From contig JBJMWX010000070.1 in the NCBI GenBank assembly GCA_045809925.1, forward strand, positions 1 to 14,554: a DNA stretch of 14,554 bases. The letters are read 5' to 3'. The notes under the pieces are model-generated. The model was not told where the DNA came from and did no database searches. It worked only from the letters and a program-made list of their open reading frames with translations. The stretch comes from CADDYX01 sp045809925. Its GTDB lineage: Bacteria > Verrucomicrobiota > Verrucomicrobiia > Chthoniobacterales > UBA10450. The position numbers and the translations under genes are program-made. Below are positions 7,501 through 14,554 of the stretch, piece after piece; position 1 is the stretch's first letter, and each line of letters starts with the position of its first letter.

Positions 7501-7671
7501 GTTCAGACAAAAAACTTTTGCCCTGCGGATACCGATTTATAGAGTTGCCGCCTCGTTCTGTTCCACGCCAACTTCAACTTTCTCGACGCCTGAACCAAGC
7601 ACATCCTACCGACCAGTCTTTCGCGTTTCTGAGTAGGCGGCCGGGGGGTACACGGCGGGGTCGCTGATTGT
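7501..7671. promoter_or_regulatory. Divergent intergenic region; probable site of the act operon promoter
   Basis: These 171 bases lie between the minus-strand amidohydrolase and the plus-strand act operon, so promoters for both probably sit here. A possible pair on the plus strand, TTGCCC (7518-7523) and TATAGA (7538-7543), is only 14 bases apart, too short for a confident sigma-70 call. No RNA gene or ORF with family-like sequence is visible. Confidence 0.4.
7654..7667 (+). repeat. 14-base repeat fragment in the actA leader
   Basis: GGCGGGGTCGCTGA occurs here and at 6226-6239 inside the amidohydrolase element, with no mismatch. It ends 4 bases before the ATG at 7672, and its GGGG (7657-7660) is the only purine-rich candidate for a ribosome binding site of that start. 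The rest of the element is not present. Confidence 0.45.
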
Positions 7672-7704
7672 ATGGCGAATTTCTTCCCGAAGTGGTCGAA
7701 TTGA
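7672..7704 (+). other. actA: Interrupted 5' end of actA: ATG, nine codons, then in-frame TGA
   Basis: ATG at 7672 opens MANFFPKWSN followed by TGA at 7702-7704, then LPLKITIIVV, which runs into the actA reading frame in the same phase. The stretch MAN-F-FPKWSN-x-LPLKI resembles the N-terminus I recall for ActA proteins: a short cytoplasmic segment and then one membrane helix. The simplest reading is a single-base change, for example from CGA or GGA, that made codon 11 a stop. It could be a true mutation, strain variation or a sequencing error. Confidence 0.7.
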
Positions 7705-7728
7705 CTGCCGCTCAAGATCACGATCATC

Positions 7729-8397
7729 GTGGTCGTGATCGTCTGCGGCCTGACGGCTGCGACGTGGTATTACGACACGCCAAAGTACACGCGCGTTGGC
7801 TACCAGCCGATCCAACCGGTGCCGTTTCCGCACGACATCCACGTCACCCAGCTTGGAATGGATTGCCGCTATTGTCACAGCTTTGTCGACGTTGCCGCGC
7901 ATTCGAATCTGCCGAACACCCAGACCTGCATGGCGTGTCACCAACAGGTGCAGAAGGACAACCCCAAGCTCGAACCGGTGCGGGCTAGCTGGAAAACTGG
8001 GCAGCCGATCGAGTGGGTGCAGATTCATCGCACGCCCGATTACGTTTTTTACAATCACAGCGCGCATGTGAACCGCGGAATCAGCTGCGCGGTCTGCCAC
8101 GGTCACATCAATCACATGCCGGTGGTCTATCACGCCAAGCCTCACAGCATGGCATGGTGCCTGGAATGCCATCGCCACCCCGAGAATTTCCTGCGCCCGA
8201 ACGATCAGGTTTTCAATCTTGATTGGACGCCGGAGAAGGAGAACCCGGCCACTTTCGTTGCCAAGTACGGGCAGCCCGAAGGCGTAACGGACGATTGGTC
8301 AAAGAAGAAGAAACTGACGCAGCAGGAGATCGGACAGACGTTGAAGGAACGCTGGAACATCAAGCCGCCGGTCAATTGCCAGGGGTGTCACCGATGA
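7729..8397 (+). CDS. actA: ActA, pentaheme cytochrome c subunit of Alternative Complex III
   Basis: Five CXXCH heme c motifs are visible: CRYCH (46-50), CMACH (67-71), CAVCH (120-124), CLECH (144-148) and CQGCH (217-221), numbered from the GTG at 7729. This fits ActA, the periplasmic pentaheme subunit that takes electrons from the ActB Fe-S chain. The phrase TPKYTRVGYQPIQPVPF followed by H and then LGMDCRYCH is characteristic. The listed start is the first in-frame GTG after an in-frame TGA (7702). It gives 222 residues but leaves only part of the N-terminal membrane helix (VVIVCGLTAATWYY) and has no Shine-Dalgarno. The natural start is probably ATG at 7672, which would give 241 codons counting the TGA. 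The stop TGA overlaps the actB ATG as ATGA. Identity is secure; which polypeptide is made is not. Confidence 0.85.
   Translation: MVVIVCGLTAATWYYDTPKYTRVGYQPIQPVPFPHDIHVTQLGMDCRYCHSFVDVAAHSNLPNTQTCMACHQQVQKDNPKLEPVRASWKTGQPIEWVQIHRTPDYVFYNHSAHVNRGISCAVCHGHINHMPVVYHAKPHSMAWCLECHRHPENFLRPNDQVFNLDWTPEKENPATFVAKYGQPEGVTDDWSKKKKLTQQEIGQTLKERWNIKPPVNCQGCHR
8381..8385 (+). promoter_or_regulatory. Ribosome binding site of actB
   Basis: AGGGG lies 8 bases before the ATG at 8394, inside the last codons of actA. It decides the actB start. The open frame extends back to 8223, but that extension overlaps actA and shows no ActB-like sequence. Confidence 0.6.
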
Positions 8398-11300
8398 AGC
8401 GGGTCTTCGAACATCCTCCGGAAGTGAAGACGGGCCGCCGTTACTGGCGCAGTCTCGATGAGCTGAGCGATACGCCGGAATTCCACCAGTGGCTCGAGCG
8501 AGAGTTCCCGTCCGGTGCCGCCCAGTTGAGTGGCGACGAATGGTCGCGTCGCGGTTTTCTCAAGCTCATGGGAGCGTCGGTCGCGCTGGCTGGTTTCGGC
8601 CTGACGAGTTGCCGCCGGCCGGAAGCGCACCTCGTGCCGTTTACGAAGAGCGTCGAGTGGACCATTCCGGGCAAGGCACTCTACTACGCGAGCGCAATGC
8701 CCCGACGCACCGGTGCGTTGCCCATCGTTGTCACCACGGTGGACGGGCGCCCGATCAAGATAGAAGGCAATCCACTTCATCCGGCCAGCGGCGGCGCGAC
8801 CGACGCGTTCGCGCAGGCCTCCGTTCTCGACCTTTACGATCCCGCTCGCTCGAAACGTTTCCTCGAGAAAGGGGAGCTGCGCGATCGGGCCGCGTTCGAC
8901 AAATACCTGGCAGAAGACCTCTTGCCCAAGATCGGCGCGGACGGCGGCGCCGGACTCGCCTTTCTCGCCAGCGAAGTGCATTCGCCGAGCCGGGAGCGGC
9001 TCCGCGGCGAGCTGGAGAAGCGCTTCCCCAAGATGCGCTGGTGCGTTTACGAGCCGGCATTGAGCGAAGCGCAATCCTTCAGCACCGACATCAGCTTCGG
9101 GCAGAATACGCGCCTCGTTCCGCAACTCGACCGAGCGGATGTCGTGCTCGCAATGGACAGCGATTTTCTCGATTGCGGGGAAGGCGACGTGCGCTCGTCG
9201 AAAGCATTCACGTCACGTCGCCGGATCGCGTCGGCAAAGGACACGACCAATCGCCTCTACGTGGTCGAGAATCGCTACACCCTTACGGGCGCGATGGCGG
9301 ATCACCGGTTGCGTATTCCGGCGAGCCAGATCGCCGCATTTGCGCACGCGCTCGCGGGCAAAATCGCGGTCGCGACGAAGGACGTCGGCCTCTCCTCGGT
9401 CATCGCCACGTTGACGAAAACGCCGGGTGCAATGGAGTTCAACGACGCATGGGTGACCGAATGCGCGAACGATCTCATGTCGAAGCCGGGCGCAAGTCTG
9501 GTCCTGGCCGGCGCGCATCAACCGGTCGTGGTGCAGTTGATTGCCTACGCGATCAATTCGGCCCTGAAAAACATCGGGGCAACGCTACTCATTCGCGAAG
9601 TTCCGAAGAACTCGAAGACAAACAGCATTCTTCAGCTCGCGAGCGAGATGAATGCCGGCCGGATCAAGCAGCTTTTCATTCTCGGCGGCGACCCGGTTTA
9701 CAACGCGCCGAAGGCAATCACGCTCGATAAAGACACGAAGGCGCCGGTCGACTGGACAGATCTGCAAAAAAAGGTGCCTGACGTGATCCGGGTGGGTTAC
9801 CACGAGGACGAGACCTCGATGCTAAGCCGCTGGCATGTGCCAGCGACCCATTATCTCGAGACGTGGGGCGACGCGCTTGCCGCGGATGGCTCCTACCTCG
9901 CCATTCAGCCGATGATCATGCCGCTCTTCGGCGGCATCTCCGAACTCGAGCTGCTGAACCAGTTGTTAGGCAATCCCGCGCCACCGGGCCCGGAGCTGGT
10001 GCAGGAGACTTTCCGCGCGACCGCGCCGCCGGGCGATTTTGCGACTGTTTGGTCGCAGTTTCTCCGCGATGGGTTCGCCGCGCACGTTCAACCAAAAGAG
10101 AAGCCGCCGACCTTTAATGGCAATGCGGCCGGTGGCGTGGCCCACAACCTGTGGGCGACGGCAGCGGCACCGACTCCAGACTCACCGGAGATCGTGCTCG
10201 TCCGCGACTACTCTGTCGACGATGGCCGTTACGCCAACAATCCATGGCTACAGGAGCTTCCCGACCCGATCACGAAACTAACCTGGGACAACACTGCGCA
10301 ACTCGCGCCGAGCTATGCCCACCGGCTCGGGGTCAAGAACGGCGATCTAATCAGCATTGCGATCACCGAGACGATGCTCGACGCGAAACAAAAGCCGATC
10401 CGCCGTGAGCTCGTGGTTGCGGCCCAGATCGTGCCTGGTCACGCAGAGAACTCAATCACGATCCCGCTCGGCTACGGGCGAAAGATCGGCACAATCAGCG
10501 CGGGAATTTCCTACACCGGCGGCCACGAACAACAAGCGGCGAGCATGGAAACGCCGGACGAGCCGCACGGTTTCAACGCCTATCTGCTGCGCACGAGCAG
10601 CAATCCGCACTACATCGTCGCCGACGGGAAGACCGTCTCGAAGGTGCAGGTTGCGAAAGTGCCCGGCTCGTATCGACTCGCGATCACGCAGGAGCACTGG
10701 AGCATCGAAGGCCGCGGGCTGGTGCGCGAAGCGACGCTCGACCATTACCGCGAGGACAACGAGTTCGTGAAGAAGATCGCCGGCGACGAAGAGTTGCCGC
10801 CGCGGCTGCCGTCGATCTACAGCCATCCGGCGCTCGATGCCGCGCAGCAATGGGGGATGGCGGTTGACCTCAACGTCTGCACCGGCTGCAGCGCATGCGT
10901 GATTGCCTGCCAGGCGGAGAACAACATTCCGATCGTCGGCAAACTCCAGGTCAGCCACGGCCGCTCGATGCACTGGATTCGCATCGATCGCTACTACGCG
11001 AGCGAGGGTCCATTTAACGAGGACAAGGGCCAGTATCCGGAAGACCCGGAGATGGTTCACGAGCCGATGATGTGCCAGCACTGCGAAAACGCGCCGTGCG
11101 AGACCGTTTGCCCGGTGAACGCGACCGTTCACAGCGAGGATGGACTGAACGTGATGGCCTACAACCGGTGTATTGGCACGCGGTATTGCGCCAACAACTG
11201 CCCGTTCAAGGTCCGCCGCTTCAATTTCTTCGACTATCAGCAGCGGCCGGTCGGGAAGAAGAAAGTCGCAGGCGCCTTCGGTATTTATCAGGAATACCTC

Positions 11301-11846
11301 GGGCCGCTCACGGAGAAGGGCGCGCCGGACACAATTAAGATGCGAAACAATCCCAACGTCACGGTCCGGATGCGTGGCGTAATGGAGAAGTGCACCTATT
11401 GCGTGCAGCGCATCGAGGAGGCGAAGATTTCAGCGATCGCGCATGCAGCCGACTCGCCGAACAAGCTCGTGCCGCGCGACTCCTTCACGAGTGCGTGTGC
11501 GCAAGCCTGCCCGAACGAAGCGATCGTTTTCGGCGACGTGGCCGATCCGGAAAGCAAGGTCTCGAAGGTCAAGGCGCAGGACCGGAATTATCGCCTGCTC
11601 GAGTATTTGAACGTCAATACCAGGACGAGCTACCTCGCGCGTATCCGCAATCCGAATCCGAAAATGCCGGACGCGAACAAGATCGCGGTCGCGAGTCTCG
11701 GCCACGAGGGGAAGGAGAACGTCGAGAAAGGGAAACACGATTTCGAGCAGCACGACAAAGGCGTGCTCAACCCAAACGAGAAACCCGAAGAACATGTGGC
11801 CCCGCAGGCGACGGCAAGCGCAACTGTTCCGGCAGCGAAGCCTTAA
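8394..11846 (+). CDS. actB: ActB, fused molybdopterin-oxidoreductase-like and iron-sulfur subunit of Alternative Complex III
   Basis: The 1150-residue product starts at the ATG overlapping the actA stop. Residues about 15-40 read TGRRYWRSLDELSDTPEF, typical of ActB. A twin-arginine signal follows (SRRGFLKLMGASVALAGFGL), with a Cys just after it. The N-terminal part (to about 800) resembles molybdopterin oxidoreductases; in characterised ACIII it carries no Moco. The C-terminal part is a ferredoxin-like electron wire with 15 visible cysteines: 829/832/835/839, 894/897/902/906, 926/932/936 and 1000/1003/1035/1039. Fifteen is what three [4Fe-4S] clusters and one [3Fe-4S] need, matching the known complex; the incomplete set is CIGTRYCANNC. 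Electrons pass from quinol at ActC toward the ActA hemes on the outer face of the membrane. Residues after about 1090 form a charged, probably disordered tail. The stop is TAA, and actC follows after 6 bases. Confidence 0.93.
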   Translation: MKRVFEHPPEVKTGRRYWRSLDELSDTPEFHQWLEREFPSGAAQLSGDEWSRRGFLKLMGASVALAGFGLTSCRRPEAHLVPFTKSVEWTIPGKALYYASAMPRRTGALPIVVTTVDGRPIKIEGNPLHPASGGATDAFAQASVLDLYDPARSKRFLEKGELRDRAAFDKYLAEDLLPKIGADGGAGLAFLASEVHSPSRERLRGELEKRFPKMRWCVYEPALSEAQSFSTDISFGQNTRLVPQLDRADVVLAMDSDFLDCGEGDVRSSKAFTSRRRIASAKDTTNRLYVVENRYTLTGAMADHRLRIPASQIAAFAHALAGKIAVATKDVGLSSVIATLTKTPGAMEFNDAWVTECANDLMSKPGASLVLAGAHQPVVVQLIAYAINSALKNIGATLLIREVPKNSKTNSILQLASEMNAGRIKQLFILGGDPVYNAPKAITLDKDTKAPVDWTDLQKKVPDVIRVGYHEDETSMLSRWHVPATHYLETWGDALAADGSYLAIQPMIMPLFGGISELELLNQLLGNPAPPGPELVQETFRATAPPGDFATVWSQFLRDGFAAHVQPKEKPPTFNGNAAGGVAHNLWATAAAPTPDSPEIVLVRDYSVDDGRYANNPWLQELPDPITKLTWDNTAQLAPSYAHRLGVKNGDLISIAITETMLDAKQKPIRRELVVAAQIVPGHAENSITIPLGYGRKIGTISAGISYTGGHEQQAASMETPDEPHGFNAYLLRTSSNPHYIVADGKTVSKVQVAKVPGSYRLAITQEHWSIEGRGLVREATLDHYREDNEFVKKIAGDEELPPRLPSIYSHPALDAAQQWGMAVDLNVCTGCSACVIACQAENNIPIVGKLQVSHGRSMHWIRIDRYYASEGPFNEDKGQYPEDPEMVHEPMMCQHCENAPCETVCPVNATVHSEDGLNVMAYNRCIGTRYCANNCPFKVRRFNFFDYQQRPVGKKKVAGAFGIYQEYLGPLTEKGAPDTIKMRNNPNVTVRMRGVMEKCTYCVQRIEEAKISAIAHAADSPNKLVPRDSFTSACAQACPNEAIVFGDVADPESKVSKVKAQDRNYRLLEYLNVNTRTSYLARIRNPNPKMPDANKIAVASLGHEGKENVEKGKHDFEQHDKGVLNPNEKPEEHVAPQATASATVPAAKP

Positions 11847-11852
11847 TTCGAG

Positions 11853-13313
11853 ATGGACGGCGCAACGACAGCTCCAGATGTGATTCGCGACGAAGCGAGT
11901 TCTTCGGTCGAGCGGCCACTGGCCCGCGTTCCGCTGGTCTTGAACCGTCGGAATTTCCGCTGGATTACAGAGCGAATTTCGGGCGTGGTGGAGGAACCGG
12001 CACCACGCTGGTGGTGGGTCGCGTTTTGCATCACGGTCGCCACCGCCGGCTTTGGTTTGTTCTGTCTCGGCTACCAGATCTCAACCGGTGTCGGCACATG
12101 GGGTCTTAATCATCCGGTCGGATGGGCGTGGGACATCACGAACTTCGTTTTTTGGATCGGTATCGGCCACGCTGGTACTCTCATCTCGGCGATTCTCTTT
12201 TTACTTCGCCAGAAATGGCGCACCTCCATCAACCGTGCCGCCGAGGCGATGACACTTTTCGCCGTGATTTGCGCGGCGATTTTCCCGGGCGTTCACGTCG
12301 GCCGCGTGTGGATGGCGTGGTATCTGGCGCCGGTCCCGAACCTCTTCGGCATCTGGCCTAACTTCCGGTCGCCTCTGCTCTGGGACGTGTTTGCGGTCTC
12401 GACCTATTTCAGCGTCTCGGTGCTCTTCTGGTACACGGGACTCATCCCCGACCTCGCCACACTCCGCGACCGTGCGGCATCGAAGATCAAGAAATTCTTC
12501 TATGGCGTGTTTGCCCTCGGCTGGCGCGGCTCGAACCGGAACTGGCGCCATTACGAGATGGCCTACCTGCTCCTGGCCGGCCTTTCCACTCCGCTCGTCC
12601 TTTCGGTTCACAGCGTTGTGTCATTCGATTTCGCGACCTCTATTTTGCCGACCTGGCACACCACCGTCTTCCCGCCTTACTTCGTCGCCGGCGCAATCTT
12701 TGGCGGGTTCGCGATGGTGCTCACGTTGATGATCCCGGCGCGCGCCATCTACCGGCTGCACGACATCATCACGGTTCAGCACATCGACAAGATGGCGAAG
12801 ATCATCCTTCTGACCGGCTCATTCGTTTCCTACGCCTACGCGATGGAGTTTTTCGTGGCCTGGTACAGCGGCAATCAGTATGAGCGCTTTGCCTTCGTGA
12901 ATCGCGTCCTCGGTCCCTACTGGTGGTACTGGTGGGTGGGAATGCTTTTCTGCAATACGTTGTCCCCGCAGCTCTTCTGGTTCAAATGGTGCCGGCACAA
13001 CGTCTACGTCGTTTATTTCGTCTGCATGTGTGTGAACGCCGGGATGTGGTTCGAACGCTTCATCATCATCGTCGGCGGTCTGCACCGCGATTTCCTGCCC
13101 AGCTCGTGGGGAATGTTTTATCCGACCTGGGTCGATATCTGGACGTTCATCGGCACGTTCGGAATTTTCACATCGCTCTTCCTTCTCTTCATTCGGTTCC
13201 TGCCGATGATCGCGATGAGCGAGGTGAAGATCGTGTTGCCTGAGGCCGACCCGCACTATCAGTCGCCGGAGCAGCATCGTCCGGTCCAAGCCGGGGGAGC
13301 GCAGCGGACATGA
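11853..13313 (+). CDS. actC: ActC, NrfD-like integral membrane subunit of Alternative Complex III
   Basis: The 486-residue product has about ten hydrophobic segments (near 51-72, 92-115, 125-146, 170-195, 235-260, 268-293, 315-340, 352-380, 385-412 and 430-455), as expected for the NrfD-like ActC subunit that binds and oxidises menaquinol or ubiquinol. Characteristic phrases are NFVFWIGIGHAGTLISAILF, RQKWRTSINRAAEAMT, a G-V-H-V-G-R segment and NFRSPLLWDVFAVSTY. Conserved acidic and histidine residues in the second to fourth helices are those proposed for quinol chemistry and proton movement. A cytoplasmic N-terminal extension of about 45 residues precedes the first helix. Its ATG is 6 bases after the actB stop, with no strong Shine-Dalgarno, so coupling is likely. 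The stop TGA overlaps the actD ATG. Confidence 0.93.
   Translation: MDGATTAPDVIRDEASSSVERPLARVPLVLNRRNFRWITERISGVVEEPAPRWWWVAFCITVATAGFGLFCLGYQISTGVGTWGLNHPVGWAWDITNFVFWIGIGHAGTLISAILFLLRQKWRTSINRAAEAMTLFAVICAAIFPGVHVGRVWMAWYLAPVPNLFGIWPNFRSPLLWDVFAVSTYFSVSVLFWYTGLIPDLATLRDRAASKIKKFFYGVFALGWRGSNRNWRHYEMAYLLLAGLSTPLVLSVHSVVSFDFATSILPTWHTTVFPPYFVAGAIFGGFAMVLTLMIPARAIYRLHDIITVQHIDKMAKIILLTGSFVSYAYAMEFFVAWYSGNQYERFAFVNRVLGPYWWYWWVGMLFCNTLSPQLFWFKWCRHNVYVVYFVCMCVNAGMWFERFIIIVGGLHRDFLPSSWGMFYPTWVDIWTFIGTFGIFTSLFLLFIRFLPMIAMSEVKIVLPEADPHYQSPEQHRPVQAGGAQRT
13293..13299 (+). promoter_or_regulatory. Ribosome binding site of actD
   Basis: GGGGGAG lies 10 bases before the actD ATG (13310), inside the last codons of actC, which supports translation from the ATGA overlap. 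Confidence 0.45.
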
Positions 13314-13864
13314 AAACTCCTTCCGGACACGAGGTCTACGGCATCGGGGCCGAGTACCCGACCGCGAGCGCGCTTTACGAGGCAGCCAAACGGGTGCGCG
13401 ATGCCGGATTCAAGCGCTGGGATGTGCATTCGCCTTTCCCGATTCACGGAATGGACGCTGCGATGGGCCTCGGCAAATCGTGGCTCAGTGCGCCCGTCCT
13501 TGCCGGTGGAATCACTGGCCTGCTCACAGCAGCGATCCTCGAATTCGGGCCGTCCTCGATCATCTACCCACTGATCGTGCACGGAAAGCCGCGCAATTTT
13601 TGGACGGTGCCGGCGTTCTTCCCGATCATGTTCGAGCTCACTATCCTGTTCTCGGCCTTCACCGCCTTTTTCTCGGTCCTGATCATGAACGGCCTGCCGC
13701 GCTGGCATCATCCCGTCTTCAACTGGGACCGTTTCACGCGCGCATCGAACGATGGATTTTTCCTGGTTATCGAAGCGCGTGATCCGCGGTTCACGGAACT
13801 GGAAGCGCGCCAGGTGCTGGAGGAGAGCGGCGGCCAGCATGTCACTTTGATTCACGAAGACTAA
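13310..13864 (+). CDS. actD: ActD, DUF3341 membrane subunit of Alternative Complex III
   Basis: The 184-residue product matches ActD (DUF3341): an N-terminal cytoplasmic domain with YGIGAEYPTASALYEAAKRV, then DVHSPFPIHGMDAAMGL, two membrane helices (about 58-78 and 103-126) and a C-terminal segment RASNDGFFLVIEARDP. In the known structures ActD packs beside ActC and helps hold the complex in the membrane; it carries no cofactor. The gene starts in the ATGA overlap with actC and has a purine-rich ribosome binding site 10 bases upstream, so its expression is probably tied to actC. The stop is TAA. Length and motif order are normal for the family. Confidence 0.92.
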   Translation: MKTPSGHEVYGIGAEYPTASALYEAAKRVRDAGFKRWDVHSPFPIHGMDAAMGLGKSWLSAPVLAGGITGLLTAAILEFGPSSIIYPLIVHGKPRNFWTVPAFFPIMFELTILFSAFTAFFSVLIMNGLPRWHHPVFNWDRFTRASNDGFFLVIEARDPRFTELEARQVLEESGGQHVTLIHED

Positions 13865-13969
13865 TGACGAAAAAATCCGAACTGCGACGTGGAACGTGCT
13901 CCCCGAGCGCGTTTGACCGTGCTCGGAGAGCGCGGTCCGCCACACGCGTGTACGAAAGACCAGAGTAGC
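13865..13969. other. Intra-operon spacer between actD and actE
   Basis: This 105-base gap is long compared with the overlaps and the 6-base gap elsewhere in the operon. It holds the stem-loop at 13895-13934 and a 10-base palindrome ACACGCGTGT (13942-13951). No coding sequence that I recognise runs through it. Confidence 0.5.
13895..13934. repeat. Strong imperfect stem-loop (REP-like) in the actD-actE spacer
   Basis: GCTCCCCGAGC (13898-13908) pairs with GCTCGGAGAGC (13921-13931), 10 of 11 positions. The stem extends outward (CG with CG across one T-G) and inward (G-U, C-G, G-C), leaving a loop TTTGAC. It lacks a U-run, so it is not a classical terminator. An mRNA processing or stabilising element, or a dispersed palindromic repeat, fits better. 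Confidence 0.6.
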
Positions 13970-14554
13970 ATGCTGCGCGGCTTCTTCCTCGTCTTCGCCT
14001 TAACCTGTGTCGCGGTTGTCGCGTTTCTCGGCTTCCGCGGCCAGAAAAGCGCCGGCTCTCCGATCGAGGTTTTCCCCGACATGGTGCGGCAGATGAAAGT
14101 GCGCGCCCAGGCACCGCTCGGATTCTTTGCGGACGGGCGCGGCTCGCGTCCGCCAGTCCCCGGCACGGTTCCGATGGGTTACGAAATTCCGATGCCGGAA
14201 TCTCAGGCGAAGAATCCGGCGCGGATATCGGCAACTCCGCCGCAACTCGCCTTCAGCGGGGCGAACGATTACCTCAATACCGGGAAGATGGGCGCGAACT
14301 GGGGCACGGGAATTCCGGTCCCGGTGAATCCGACGCTGCTCGAGCGGGGCAAACAGCGATTCACGATCAACTGCACAGCGTGCCACGGAGTTCTCGGCGA
14401 CGGCAACGGGATCGTGAAACAGCTGGGGCTGACCACCGTCCAGAGCCTGCAACAGGACCGGATCCGCACCATGGCGGACGGCGAAATTTTCAACACCATC
14501 ACGAACGGCAAGAACACGATGATGTCTTACGGCCCGAACGTGCCGGTGGATGAC
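13970..14554 (+). CDS. actE: ActE, monoheme cytochrome c subunit of Alternative Complex III (partial, runs off the right edge)
   Basis: From ATG at 13970 the frame is open for 195 codons to the window end. An N-terminal hydrophobic segment (about 4-21) anchors or exports the protein. There is no convincing lipobox: the Cys at residue 13 sits in ALTC. Family phrases follow: IEVFPDM, GFFADGRGSRPPVPGTVP, a Y-L-N-T-G region, then one heme motif CTACH (135-139) with GDGNG after it. MMSYG (184-188) probably supplies the methionine ligand of the heme. ActE is the monoheme cytochrome c that accepts electrons beside ActA and can pass them to a terminal oxidase. It is separated from actD by a stem-loop and has only a weak Shine-Dalgarno. 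The C-terminal end and the expected actF and oxidase genes lie outside the window. Confidence 0.9.
   Translation, partial: MLRGFFLVFALTCVAVVAFLGFRGQKSAGSPIEVFPDMVRQMKVRAQAPLGFFADGRGSRPPVPGTVPMGYEIPMPESQAKNPARISATPPQLAFSGANDYLNTGKMGANWGTGIPVPVNPTLLERGKQRFTINCTACHGVLGDGNGIVKQLGLTTVQSLQQDRIRTMADGEIFNTITNGKNTMMSYGPNVPVDD

Noticed and set aside
6544..7542. Long plus-strand open frame (332 codons) opposite the amidohydrolase
   Set aside because: It mirrors the codon pattern of a well-supported enzyme gene on the other strand and shows no family-like sequence, so it is an antisense shadow in GC-rich DNA.
7702..7704. Recoding of TGA as a sense codon genome-wide
   Set aside because: TGA ends actA, actC and the VTT-like gene at positions that fit family lengths, and no other in-frame TGA appears to be needed in the window.
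7702..7740. Selenocysteine insertion at the actA TGA, with the following hairpin as a SECIS
   Set aside because: ActA is not known to carry selenocysteine, the site is in the short cytoplasmic N-terminus before the membrane helix, and the hairpin has a simple codon-composition explanation.
8223..8393. Upstream extension of actB to an earlier start
   Set aside because: It lies wholly inside actA, adds 57 residues with no ActB-like sequence, and a good ribosome binding site with an ATGA overlap supports the start at 8394.
8489..9730. Plus-strand open frame of 413 codons overlapping actB
   Set aside because: It is an Arg-rich frame-shifted shadow of actB, whose frame carries the family motifs.
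13895..13934. Intrinsic transcription terminator between actD and actE
   Set aside because: The stem is strong, but no T-run follows it on either strand within a few bases, and actE must be expressed with its complex.
13259..13945. Minus-strand open frame of 228 codons across actD and the actD-actE spacer
   Set aside because: Most of it is antisense to actD and the rest comes from the stem-loop region; no protein family is recognisable.

Overview
This window looks like chromosomal DNA of a free-living aerobic bacterium, most likely a Verrucomicrobium of the Chthoniobacter/Spartobacteria type. That placement is inference from four things: GC-rich codon use, an Alternative Complex III operon with a fused ActB, secreted proteins ending in a 'NISTRG..GDN.MIGGFI...ALVEVYNL' domain, and short GC-rich palindromic repeats between and inside genes. 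No 16S or other decisive marker is present.

Layout. The first 57 bases are the last codons of a gene that starts outside the window. They encode the same C-terminal domain end as the next gene, which is a 1243-residue exported multidomain protein (159-3890) with Asp-box repeats, a fibronectin-III-like domain and two C-terminal domain copies. Next come two same-strand membrane proteins: a YcjF/DUF697 family protein (3942-4949) and an overlapping DedA/VTT-like protein (4913-5587). A short convergent gap carrying two repeat elements separates these from a minus-strand exported amidohydrolase (5683-7500). That enzyme has a palindromic repeat inserted in frame in its coding sequence.

From about 7672 to the right edge lies the operon for Alternative Complex III (ACIII), a quinol:cytochrome c / quinol:oxidase oxidoreductase that replaces cytochrome bc1. 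It contains actA (pentaheme cytochrome c), actB (fused Moco-like and Fe-S subunit), actC (NrfD-like quinol-binding membrane subunit), actD (DUF3341) and actE (monoheme cytochrome c, cut by the window edge). actA/actB and actC/actD overlap as ATGA and actB/actC are 6 bases apart, so they are probably translationally coupled. actE is set apart by 105 bases that hold a strong stem-loop. In the family model, quinol is oxidised at ActC, and electrons pass through the Fe-S clusters of ActB to the hemes of ActA and ActE, and then to a terminal oxidase usually encoded downstream.

Most notable point: the natural start of actA (ATG at 7672, MANFFPKWSN...) is interrupted at codon 11 by an in-frame TGA, after which the frame is open through all five heme motifs. 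I found no clear undescribed multi-gene system. The best leads are this TGA, the repeat family that has entered a coding sequence, the actD-actE stem-loop, and the repeated C-terminal domain. No gene-free stretch exceeds about 170 bases. I saw no tRNA, rRNA, CRISPR array, transposase or phage genes.
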